From: Candidatus Poribacteria bacterium
GTDB taxonomy: Bacteria > Poribacteria > WGA-4E > WGA-3G
NCBI GenBank assembly: GCA_028818995.1
Contig: JAPPMR010000432.1
Span: forward strand, 1 to 5,968
Reading direction: 5' to 3'
DNA: 5,968 nucleotides
This document shows positions 1 to 5,685 of the stretch, piece after piece. Made by a program: the position numbers and the translations under genes. Below the pieces are notes generated by a model that saw nothing but the letters and a program-made list of their open reading frames with translations, was not told where the DNA came from and ran no database searches. Each line of letters starts with the position of its first letter. Position 1 is the stretch's first letter.

Positions 1-43
1 CTTGCATGCCATGCAAGCGCTCTCCCAACTGAGCTAATCCCCC
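1..43 (-). tRNA. tRNA-Ala (anticodon GGC), 5' half, cut by window edge
   Basis: Read on the minus strand, this is the 5' half of a tRNA. It has a seven-base acceptor strand (GGGGGAT), TA at positions 8-9, a D-arm with GCTC/GAGC stem around AGTTGGGA, and a five-pair anticodon stem (CTTGC/GCAAG) closing the seven-base loop ATGGCAT. The central loop triplet is GGC, which reads alanine GCC/GCU codons. The variable loop, T-arm and 3' acceptor strand lie beyond base 1. It is divergent from the protein genes to its right. The identity rests on the anticodon and the usual bacterial tRNA-Ala 5' half; the missing 3' half cannot be checked. Confidence 0.93.
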
Positions 44-62
44 ACTTTATTTAACTTTTTTA

Positions 63-91
63 ATGATAACATATATCCACGTAAAAAGCAA
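63..91 (-). promoter_or_regulatory. Candidate sigma70-type promoter for the tRNA-Ala
   Basis: On the minus strand, TTGCTT (bases 91-86) is followed by a 17-base spacer and TATCAT (68-63). The -10 box matches the consensus TATAAT at five of six positions; the -35 box is weaker, with TTG conserved. Transcription would begin near base 56, leaving a 5' leader of about a dozen bases for RNase P to remove before the mature tRNA end at 43. Spacing and position are right, but this is a pattern match only. The same AT-rich stretch (44-117) must also hold any promoter for the + strand gene at 118, for which I see no convincing box pair. Confidence 0.5.
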
Positions 92-117
92 ATAAATTTA
101 AGTTTTTCAGGGAAATT

Positions 118-951
118 ATGAAAAATAGCGAAACTGATACATTTTTTTATTTTGCGGATCAGCCAGATACTGAAGTAGGACTCGCAATCGGTGCGTTACT
201 TATTGCACAAAGCGAATATCCAGATGTTGATATTGACGACTACCTTCAAAAGTTAAATGAAATGGCGGATGAGGTGCGGGAAAGAATATCTGAAACAGCA
301 CCACCACACGAACAGATTGCTGAGTACAATCGTTATTTCTTCACGGAAAATAGGTTCAAAAGAGAGATTGTCGGCTTTTACGAACCTGCTAACAACTACC
401 TCAACGATGTGATTGATAGAAAAACCGGAATAGATGTAACCCTCTATGTGTTATATATTGAAATCGGCAGGAAGGCAGGATTGCCGCTTTCTGCTATCAA
501 TGTGCCCTCCCATTGTATTGTCAAGTATAAATTTAAGCATTTCGATATTTTCTTAGATTTAGGTGACGAAGGGCGGATTATATCAGAGGAAACACTCCAA
601 GAAAAATTAGAAATTGTATATGGTGAAGAGGCTGATTTGCAGCGTAGATCGCTCAATGAAGATGCGAATAAGGAGACGTTAGCACGGATTTTACGTAATT
701 TGGCACGGATATATACCGATGAGAACGAACACGACAAAGCCATTCAAGCACTTAAACGCATCACATGGCTTACACCACAATATATGACCCCGTATCGTCG
801 CCTTGGAAATCTCTTTTATCAGGTGGGCAGTTATAATGAAGCGTTAACGGCATTTGAAACATATTTAGATGGTATAGAGAGTCCGTCAAACGAAGAACAT
901 GTGATTGAAAATATTCGGACGCTCCGAAGGATACTTGCAAAGATGAATTAG
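118..951 (+). CDS. SirB1-family transglutaminase-like protein with C-terminal TPR repeats
   Basis: This 277-residue protein matches the SirB1 family layout (Transglut_core2 fold followed by tetratricopeptide repeats) in length and order. The core signature lies around residues 103-136: T103-G-I-D-V-T, then LYVLYIEIGRKAGLPL, then NVPSHCIV, equivalent to the usual 'ISLSVLYLEIARRLGLP...PGHFLV' block. An LDLGDEGRIISEE segment follows at the 'DPFNGG...LS' position. Two TPR units span about 188-221 and 222-252. There is no signal peptide, so it is probably cytoplasmic. The ATG at 118 has AGGGA four bases upstream. The biochemical role of the family is poorly defined; TPRs suggest protein binding. 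The classical Cys-His-Asp transglutaminase triad is not evident, and Cys133 lies next to His132 rather than in a normal nucleophile site. It is first in the run of + strand genes. The family call is good; any enzymatic function is not established. Confidence 0.85.
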   Translation: MKNSETDTFFYFADQPDTEVGLAIGALLIAQSEYPDVDIDDYLQKLNEMADEVRERISETAPPHEQIAEYNRYFFTENRFKREIVGFYEPANNYLNDVIDRKTGIDVTLYVLYIEIGRKAGLPLSAINVPSHCIVKYKFKHFDIFLDLGDEGRIISEETLQEKLEIVYGEEADLQRRSLNEDANKETLARILRNLARIYTDENEHDKAIQALKRITWLTPQYMTPYRRLGNLFYQVGSYNEALTAFETYLDGIESPSNEEHVIENIRTLRRILAKMN

Positions 952-962
952 AGGAGTTCCTA

Positions 963-2360
963 ATGATAACTAAAACCGAAATTGCCAGCGAAAAATTAAA
1001 TCCTAATTCTCCCTTTTTCTCTGTCGTCCTTGCGCCAAACAATGAAGAACAGCAGCTGCTTTTTACGCTTAAAAACCTTGGCAAACTTCCCGATGGCTTT
1101 GATGGTGAATTGTTTGTACCTTTGCTGGAACATCGCAACCCGAAAATTCGGTGTCTCGCTGTCAAAAATGTTGGAAAGTTAAAAGACATAAGTTTTTTGA
1201 CGAAACTCGTCGCGTTTGCCAAAGCAGAAAAAAACACAATCGCTCGCCGTGAAGCGGTATCAGCAATAGGCAGACTCAAAACTGAAAATGCAATTCCGAT
1301 TTTAACACAGTTTACCACGGACGCTGATCCAAAAATTATACTGCAGGCACTACGTGGATTGCTTTACTTCAGAGAACATCCTGACGTAAAAACAGCGTTA
1401 ACCTCACTTGCAGAACACCCTAACGAAATGATTCGGGAACAAATAACGAAGGAACTGAAGGTCCGTGGACAGACAGAACCCCCCAAAACGCGAAACCATC
1501 CTGCCAGTCCAGAAGCACTTAAAAATGTGATGGTCCGTGCCGATGTTCAGGATGTTTTAAAAGTTATTCCAGACGAGTCAGTCCATCTTACTTTTACATC
1601 TCCACCGTACTACAATGCGCGCGACTACACCATTTTTCCGAGTTACGAGGCGTATCTTGATTTTTTGACTGCTGTATTCAGGGAAACACATCGAATTACT
1701 AAAGAGGGAAGGTTTTTCGTCCTTAATACATCACCTGTTATTGTGCCTCGCATTAGCCGTGCCCATTCCAGTAAACGATATGCAATCCCGTACGATATTC
1801 ACCCGCGCCTCACCGAAATCGGATGGGAGTTTATTGACGACATCGTATGGGTAAAACCCGACTACGCTGCGAAGAATCGAAACGGAGGGTTTTTCCAACA
1901 TCGCAAACCCCTCGGTTACAAGGCAAATTCTGTCACTGAAAGCGTTATGGTATATCGCAAAAAAACAGACAAGTTGATCGATTGGAATCTACGCCAGTAT
2001 GACGACGAAACAATTGCCGCAAGCAAAGTTATGGGTGAGTATGAAAAAACAAACGTTTGGCAAATCAATCCAGCAACAGATAAAGTTCACCCTGCAATTT
2101 TTCCACCTGAGTTGGCTGCGCGCGTTATTCAATTTTATTCTTTCAAAGGCGATCTCGTTTTTGACCCATTTGGGGGTAGTGGAACTGTCGGATACGTTGC
2201 CCTTGCACATGGAAGAAATTATTTTCTCTGTGAAAAAGAGACAGAATATATTGAACGTGCAGAGCAGATGCTTGATAATGCTATGTTTACTACAGTAGAA
2301 CCCCGGTCCCTTTCATCAGAAGGGTTTAAAGCGGAAATATCGGGTCTGCAGAAAAGATGA
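963..2360 (+). CDS. HEAT-repeat / beta-class DNA methyltransferase fusion (probably N4-cytosine)
   Basis: This 465-residue protein has two parts. Residues about 50-170 form roughly four HEAT-like helical repeats, e.g. 'VPLLEHRNPKIRCLAVKNVG' and 'ARREAVSAIGRL'. From about 185 onward it is an S-adenosylmethionine-dependent DNA methyltransferase. The catalytic motif IV is TSPPYYN (212-218) and the SAM-binding motif I is FDPFGGSGT (400-408), preceded by the motif X-like HPAIFPPELA. The order IV, target-recognition region, X, I is the beta class. SPPY is typical of N4-cytosine enzymes, whereas D/NPPY is typical of N6-adenine enzymes, so m4C is favoured but not certain. The start is supported by GAGGAG at 951-956, overlapping the previous stop, six bases from the ATG. 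The 3' end overlaps tsaB by four bases (ATGA). No restriction endonuclease is visible nearby, so it looks like a solitary methyltransferase. The target sequence cannot be inferred. Confidence 0.9.
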   Translation: MITKTEIASEKLNPNSPFFSVVLAPNNEEQQLLFTLKNLGKLPDGFDGELFVPLLEHRNPKIRCLAVKNVGKLKDISFLTKLVAFAKAEKNTIARREAVSAIGRLKTENAIPILTQFTTDADPKIILQALRGLLYFREHPDVKTALTSLAEHPNEMIREQITKELKVRGQTEPPKTRNHPASPEALKNVMVRADVQDVLKVIPDESVHLTFTSPPYYNARDYTIFPSYEAYLDFLTAVFRETHRITKEGRFFVLNTSPVIVPRISRAHSSKRYAIPYDIHPRLTEIGWEFIDDIVWVKPDYAAKNRNGGFFQHRKPLGYKANSVTESVMVYRKKTDKLIDWNLRQYDDETIAASKVMGEYEKTNVWQINPATDKVHPAIFPPELAARVIQFYSFKGDLVFDPFGGSGTVGYVALAHGRNYFLCEKETEYIERAEQMLDNAMFTTVEPRSLSSEGFKAEISGLQKR

Positions 2361-3076
2361 AAATTTTAGGTATTGATACTTCAACTCCTATCGGCAGTGT
2401 TGCCCTAATAGATGATGACAACATAGTTGCCGAACATACCCTCAATATCGTCCAAGCACACTCCTCCAGACTGATGCCCGCAATTGACACTGTCCTCAAA
2501 TGGGGAGAAGTTACGCCAGATGCCTTAGATGGCTGCGCTGTCGGTATTGGTCCTGGATCGTTTACCGGTATCCGTATCGGTGTTGCAACAGCGAAATCGC
2601 TCTGCTACGCCGTAGATAAGCCAATTGTTGGCGTGTCAACTTTAGAAGGTATTGCGTATAATCTGCGATGGACAGATGGGTTTGTCTGTCCAATCCTTGA
2701 TGCACGGCGAAGTGAGATTTACGGTAGCGTCTTTCACGGTGGCGCAGAATGGCAACGTCTCACCGATGACCTCTGCTTACCAGTGGATGCATTCTTAGAC
2801 GAACTGGATAACCATATCTCACCAGATTCTATTATCACCTTTGTTGGTGACGGACTTGCGAGTTATGGAGATGCAGTCCGGGAGAGATTTGATAAGATAG
2901 AATCGGGGTTACAAACCCCTCCCACAAGCGAATCGGTAGTCCATTTTGCAGATACTATTTTTAATGTACCGCGCGGTGCCACTATTGCAAAACTCGGCGC
3001 GCAACGCTTGAAACAAGGTGATAGTGATAGTTATTGGACTTTAGTGCCAAACTATGTTAGAATCGGATTGTATTGA
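2357..3076 (+). CDS. tsaB: tRNA threonylcarbamoyladenosine biosynthesis protein TsaB
   Basis: TsaB (YeaZ) is a non-catalytic ASKHA-fold partner of TsaD. With TsaE it supports transfer of threonylcarbamoyl to A37 of tRNAs that read ANN codons, in the cytoplasm. The 239-residue length fits the family. The N-terminal strand and phosphate loop MKILGIDTSTPIGSVAL is present, as are H35-S-S and the hallmark GPGSFTGIRIG at 65-75, then VGVSTLEG and the PILDARRSEIYG segment. It ends in the usual VPNYVR. The ATG sits in an ATGA overlap with the methyltransferase stop and has no strong SD, so reinitiation is likely. Neither tsaD, tsaE nor rimI, frequent companions elsewhere, is in the window. An apparent ten-codon insertion (residues about 182-191) is described separately. 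It falls in the less conserved C-terminal half and keeps the frame, so the gene looks functional. Confidence 0.95.
   Translation: MKILGIDTSTPIGSVALIDDDNIVAEHTLNIVQAHSSRLMPAIDTVLKWGEVTPDALDGCAVGIGPGSFTGIRIGVATAKSLCYAVDKPIVGVSTLEGIAYNLRWTDGFVCPILDARRSEIYGSVFHGGAEWQRLTDDLCLPVDAFLDELDNHISPDSIITFVGDGLASYGDAVRERFDKIESGLQTPPTSESVVHFADTIFNVPRGATIAKLGAQRLKQGDSDSYWTLVPNYVRIGLY
2900..2936 (+). repeat. 30-base in-frame palindromic insertion in tsaB, flanked by 7-base direct repeats
   Basis: GAATCGG occurs at 2900-2906 and again at 2930-2936, exactly 30 bases apart. Between them lies a perfect palindrome, GGGGTT-ACA-AACCCC (2905-2919), followed by TCCCACAA. The period is ten codons and the direct repeats are in the same reading phase, encoding Glu-Ser at residues 182-183 and 192-193. 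Removing one period gives a smooth join (RFDKI-ESVVHF). The tail CCCTCCCACAA (2917-2927) matches 10 of 11 bases of CCCTCCTACAA (5584-5594) in the intergenic hairpin repeats. I read this as a mobile or once-mobile small palindromic element that landed in a coding gene; chance or simple sequence drift is the alternative. Confidence 0.6.
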
Positions 3077-3127
3077 TGGTGAGGTTCATGTGCGACGGGA
3101 CTTCGTTAATAGGTGTGTTAGCACTTT

Positions 3128-3133
3128 AAAAGG
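3128..3133 (+). promoter_or_regulatory. Ribosome binding site that fixes the start of the CopG-like gene
   Basis: AAAAGG lies seven bases before the ATG at 3141 but only one base before the in-frame ATG at 3135. It therefore favours 3141. An upstream in-frame ATG at 3054 lies inside tsaB, lacks an SD, and would add 29 residues that do not look like the family. Confidence 0.6.
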
Positions 3134-3140
3134 CATGAAA

Positions 3141-3404
3141 ATGAAAGACCTACAGGTGCCCGAATTCTCAACTTATGAAGAAGAAGCTGATTTTTGGGAC
3201 AATTTAGATACTGCTGACTTCATGGAAGATGATGGGAAATGGTTCCGCTTTGAAACGCCGCACAAGCGAGCGATTCGCATTGCCATACTTCCAGAAGTTG
3301 TTGAAGAACTCAGTCAGAAAGCACATGCGCAAGGCGTATCAATTGAAACCTTAGTAAACACGCTTCTAATTAATCATATACGGGAGTCAACGCTAACGAA
3401 TTAG
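3141..3404 (+). CDS. CopG/BrnA-like antitoxin-type ribbon-helix-helix protein
   Basis: The 87-residue product resembles the CopG-antitoxin family (BrnA-like). The N-terminus has the signature MKDLQVPEF...EEEADFWDNLDTADF, equivalent to the 'iPkFkseeEEaeFW...' opening of that family. The C-terminal half is a predicted ribbon-helix-helix: a strand RAIRIAIL (43-50), a helix PEVVEELSQKAHAQG (51-65), and a second helix VSIETLVNTLLINHI (66-80). Such proteins dimerise, bind operator DNA through the strand, and neutralise a partner toxin through an extended segment. The start was chosen from the RBS at 3128-3133 and family length. No BrnT-like or other toxin gene is adjacent; the gene lies 64 bases after tsaB and its TAG directly abuts the flippase ATG. 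It could instead be a free-standing regulator. The family assignment is fairly good; activity as an antitoxin is unproven. Confidence 0.75.
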   Translation: MKDLQVPEFSTYEEEADFWDNLDTADFMEDDGKWFRFETPHKRAIRIAILPEVVEELSQKAHAQGVSIETLVNTLLINHIRESTLTN

Positions 3405-4823
3405 ATGAACCGTATTTTCAAAAACACGTTTACGCTGTTTAGCGCACACATTTTTGGCCGCCTCGGATCTGTCGTAATAACGCTCTGGTTGATGCCTCGT
3501 TTTACGGAGAGTGAATTTGGCGGCTATTTTCTTGCAATCGCCCTGACAAATCTCATTGCAAGTCTGACAGAACTCGGCATACATAACCCATTGATTCGGG
3601 AGATGACGTTAAATCTTGGGCAAACGCGTCATTATCTTGGCAATGCTCTCCTCGTTCGCCTCGTCTTATCAGTTGTGGCTTACGGGATAATGATTTTCAG
3701 TGGTGTATTGCTCGGATATACCTCAGTAATCGTGACGATGATAGCCTATTTAGGATTGGCGGAAATTGTCAACTCTATTGCCCAACTCTATAGATGTGTT
3801 TTCCGTGCACATGAAGAGATGAAATATGAGGCGTGGACGGTGGTTGCAGAACGCGGTGTGTTTTGTCTTGTCGGTGGTGGTGCAATTCTACTCGGATATG
3901 GGATTGTAAATGTGTGTCAGGTAATGCTGATAGCGAGTGGTATTAACCTAATTTTGAGTATCGGATTTACTCGATACCGTTTCACATCCCTCCGATTCAA
4001 GCCGAGTCGTCGGATTGTGGTAGTGCTGATGCAGCAGGCATTACCGTTTGCTGTTGGCAATCTGTTCCACCTTATCTATTTTCGGATTGATGCGATTATG
4101 CTTTCAAAACTAAGTCCGGATGGTTTAGATGCGAATACGTGGTATGGTTTGGCTTATACGATTGTCAATGCATTCACGACGTTACCGGGTGCGTTTATGA
4201 TGGGTGCGATGTTTCCAGTGCTATCGCGTGCGTATGAAAAGGAGCGGAACAGATTATCTGACGCATATACATTCGGTGTGCGGTGGATGGTGATCTGTGG
4301 CGTGCCGTTAGCTGTTGGTCTTGCCGCACTTTCTCATGAAATTATCGCTATGCTGCCTATAACCTATACGCCAGATACTTTAGAGAAAATTGCAACAGCA
4401 CTGCGATGGCTAAGTGTATCAGGCGGTATGATTTTCTTGACAACCGTTGTCTTGACGATGCTGCGTGCTGCAGATAAACGTCGCACGTTTTCTATTCTTA
4501 TGGGAACAACTGCCCTTTTAAATATCGGTTTGAATCTGGTGCTAATTCCGCGTTTTAACCACGTTGGCGCAGCGATTGCAATGGTTATTAGTGAAGTATA
4601 TCTGCTCATTGTTGGGTTTGGCTATATTTCAAAACGGATTGTCAAACTGACTGAAACTCGTTTTATTTTTAAATCCATCATCCTTTCTGTTGCAATGGGA
4701 ATAGGTTTGGTGTTATTGAAAGGGATTCTGACTATTTGGCTTCTGATTCCGTTGGCAATGGTGTTTTATGGTGTTGGGATTTTTGTTTTAGGTGAATTTC
4801 GGACAAAATTTGAGTTTGATTGA
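3405..4823 (+). CDS. Oligosaccharide/polysaccharide flippase (Wzx-like, MOP superfamily)
   Basis: This 472-residue integral membrane protein is hydrophobic throughout, with about 12-14 predicted transmembrane helices. Examples are residues 21-30, 41-59, 81-104, 106-126, 151-188, 295-318, 337-353, 363-381 and 421-463. Family hallmarks include the N-terminal FTESEFGGYFLAIALTNL, YFRIDAIMLSKL (225-236), the P-V-L-S-R at 271-275, and NIGLNLVLIPRF followed by HVGAAIA (373-392). These belong to Polysacc_synt-type flippases that move undecaprenyl-linked or similar glycans across the inner membrane. The substrate cannot be read from the sequence, and no glycosyltransferase neighbour helps. The ATG directly follows the previous TAG, and there is no good SD at the right distance, so translation probably depends on coupling. 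MurJ is a less likely relative, given the length and motifs. Confidence 0.9.
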   Translation: MNRIFKNTFTLFSAHIFGRLGSVVITLWLMPRFTESEFGGYFLAIALTNLIASLTELGIHNPLIREMTLNLGQTRHYLGNALLVRLVLSVVAYGIMIFSGVLLGYTSVIVTMIAYLGLAEIVNSIAQLYRCVFRAHEEMKYEAWTVVAERGVFCLVGGGAILLGYGIVNVCQVMLIASGINLILSIGFTRYRFTSLRFKPSRRIVVVLMQQALPFAVGNLFHLIYFRIDAIMLSKLSPDGLDANTWYGLAYTIVNAFTTLPGAFMMGAMFPVLSRAYEKERNRLSDAYTFGVRWMVICGVPLAVGLAALSHEIIAMLPITYTPDTLEKIATALRWLSVSGGMIFLTTVVLTMLRAADKRRTFSILMGTTALLNIGLNLVLIPRFNHVGAAIAMVISEVYLLIVGFGYISKRIVKLTETRFIFKSIILSVAMGIGLVLLKGILTIWLLIPLAMVFYGVGIFVLGEFRTKFEFD

Positions 4824-4856
4824 ATCTCAGAATTGCCACTTCCATACGGAAAACAC

Positions 4857-4885
4857 TTGATATATTGAGACAAAGATGTTAAACT
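4857..4885 (+). promoter_or_regulatory. Candidate sigma70-type promoter for the 4925 gene
   Basis: TTGATA (4857-4862; five of six to TTGACA) is separated by exactly 17 bases from TAAACT (4880-4885; four of six to TATAAT). Transcription would start near 4892, giving a leader of about 33 bases that contains the AAGGAG Shine-Dalgarno site at 4913-4918. The position, in the 101-base gap after the flippase, suggests a separate transcription unit. No intrinsic terminator is visible before it. Confidence 0.5.
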
Positions 4886-4924
4886 ACATTTCAACTAACC
4901 GATTTAGAGACTAAGGAGTTTTTC

Positions 4925-5515
4925 ATGAGTGTAGCATATACATCGGCAATCGCCGAAATAATTGAAAAATTAGAAGCAGGCAATCCACTTCCACCACTTG
5001 TCCCAGAGAACGCATGGAGCAACGAACTTACAGACGCACTGTTAGACCTGTCCCTTGAAGACCTTTTGCAAGGACAATCACTGAAAGATGACATTTTCGG
5101 CGGTGCTATTAAAAGTGGTTTACTACTCTGGAACGATGCGTTGGACGATTCCCACGACGTGTCACAAGAACTTGGTAACAACACTGGTAGTTATTGGCAC
5201 GGTATTATGCACAGACGTGAACCAGATTATAGTAATGCCAAGTATTGGTTCGGCAGAGTAGGCACGCACCCGATTTTTCCTGAACTTCGGGAACGTGCTA
5301 TCACACTTTTTAAAGAAACATCAAATCCATCGGATGCACTTGCGCAGATCGGACAAGCCATTGAAGCACAAGAACATTGGGACGCATACCAGTTTATTGA
5401 TTGGTGTCAGGCTGCAGAAAATGATCTTTCTTCAGATACCACTCAATTCTTGCAACAGGTGCAGGCAGAAGAGATCAAATTGTTACTCGCGTATTCCTAT
5501 CGGAACGCCGTTTAA
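4925..5515 (+). CDS. Conserved protein of unknown function with HGIMHRREPDYSNAKYWF motif
   Basis: The product is 196 residues, soluble, acidic, and has no signal peptide or transmembrane segment. Its most distinctive part is residues 90-118: Y90-W-H92-G-I-M-H96-R-R-E99, then PDYSNAKYWFGRVGTHPIF. I recall similar 'H-x-I-x-H-R-R-E-x-D-[YFW]-x-N-[AS]-K-Y-W-F-R-R-V-G-x-H-P' blocks in uncharacterised proteins from several bacterial phyla; I know of no assigned function. The clustered His92, His96, Arg97, Arg98, Glu99 and His115 could form a metal or phosphate site, but that is speculation. The rest looks helical, with a short WCQAAEND segment near the C-terminus. The start is firm: AAGGAG (4913-4918) lies six bases before the ATG. 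It probably has its own promoter (4857-4885). It is followed by the intergenic repeats. Confidence 0.85.
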   Translation: MSVAYTSAIAEIIEKLEAGNPLPPLVPENAWSNELTDALLDLSLEDLLQGQSLKDDIFGGAIKSGLLLWNDALDDSHDVSQELGNNTGSYWHGIMHRREPDYSNAKYWFGRVGTHPIFPELRERAITLFKETSNPSDALAQIGQAIEAQEHWDAYQFIDWCQAAENDLSSDTTQFLQQVQAEEIKLLLAYSYRNAV

Positions 5516-5563
5516 GGTGGATTACTCTATTGCTTAGTCAAGTGCTAATTGATGGTTCTTGAA

Positions 5564-5594
5564 TGTAGTCGGGAATCGGAGTTCCCTCCTACAA
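5564..5594 (+). repeat. Hairpin repeat, copy 1
   Basis: The unit folds as an outer stem TGTAG (5564-5568) with CTACA (5589-5593), a symmetric TC/TC internal loop, an inner stem GGGAA (5571-5575) with TTCCC (5582-5586), and a six-base loop TCGGAG. It is an inverted relative of the copy at 5607-5639. It lies 48 bases after the preceding stop. With its 5-pair stems and no T-tract it does not look like a standard intrinsic terminator, although a role in mRNA 3'-end protection is possible. Confidence 0.75.
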
Positions 5595-5606
5595 TACACA
5601 AGACTT

Positions 5607-5639
5607 TTGTAGGAGCGATCTCCGAATCGCGACCTACAA
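5607..5639 (-). repeat. Hairpin repeat, copy 2 (inverted)
   Basis: Here the outer stem is TTGTAGG (5607-5613) with CCTACAA (5633-5639), and the inner stem is GCGAT (5615-5619) with ATCGC (5626-5630). The six-base loop CTCCGA is nearly the complement of the loop in copy 1 (TCGGAG on the minus strand). On the minus strand it aligns with copy 1 along its whole length with one gap. The inner stem changes on both sides between copies (GCGAT/ATCGC versus GGGAA/TTCCC), so pairing is kept. The two copies, 12 bases apart, form a BIME-like inverted pair and could also pair with each other. Confidence 0.78.
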
Positions 5640-5685
5640 TAATATGTTGACAAGCACTATGGTAATAGAAACTTAAAGGAGATAA

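Noticed and set aside
770..1318. 182-residue open frame on the minus strand
   Set aside because: It spans the junction of the SirB1-like and methyltransferase genes in antisense, lacks family features, and both + strand genes are well supported by motifs and SD sites.
1999..2298. 99-residue + strand frame inside the methyltransferase, and the 73-residue antisense frame over the same bases
   Set aside because: Both overlap the motif X and motif I coding region of the methyltransferase and show no recognisable domain.
2308..2324. Possible terminator hairpin (CCCTT/AAGGG) near the end of the methyltransferase
   Set aside because: The stem is only five pairs, is inside the coding sequence, and is followed by no T-tract; tsaB overlaps just downstream.
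3054..3140. N-terminal extension of the CopG-like protein starting inside tsaB
   Set aside because: There is no SD at 3054, it would overlap the tsaB end, and the added residues do not fit the family, whose N-terminus begins at the 3141 start.
4891..5184. 97-residue antisense frame over the start of the 4925 gene
   Set aside because: It is a shadow of the 4925 gene, which has a clear SD and a conserved motif.
5295..5537. 80-residue + strand frame overlapping the end of the 4925 gene
   Set aside because: It is an out-of-frame shadow with no SD and low-complexity composition.
5564..5639. Repeat pair read as a CRISPR array or attachment site
   Set aside because: There are only two copies, in inverted orientation with internal palindromes and a 12-base separation, and no cas or integrase gene.
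5541..5659. AGTGCT/AGCACT as terminal inverted repeats of a MITE enclosing the hairpins
   Set aside because: Only six bases match and no target duplication is visible, which is within chance expectation.
5647..5675. Perfect TTGACA -35 box upstream of the lipoprotein gene
   Set aside because: No acceptable -10 box lies 16-18 bases downstream; TAATAG at 5663-5668 is too close. A promoter here is plausible but not supported by a box pair.
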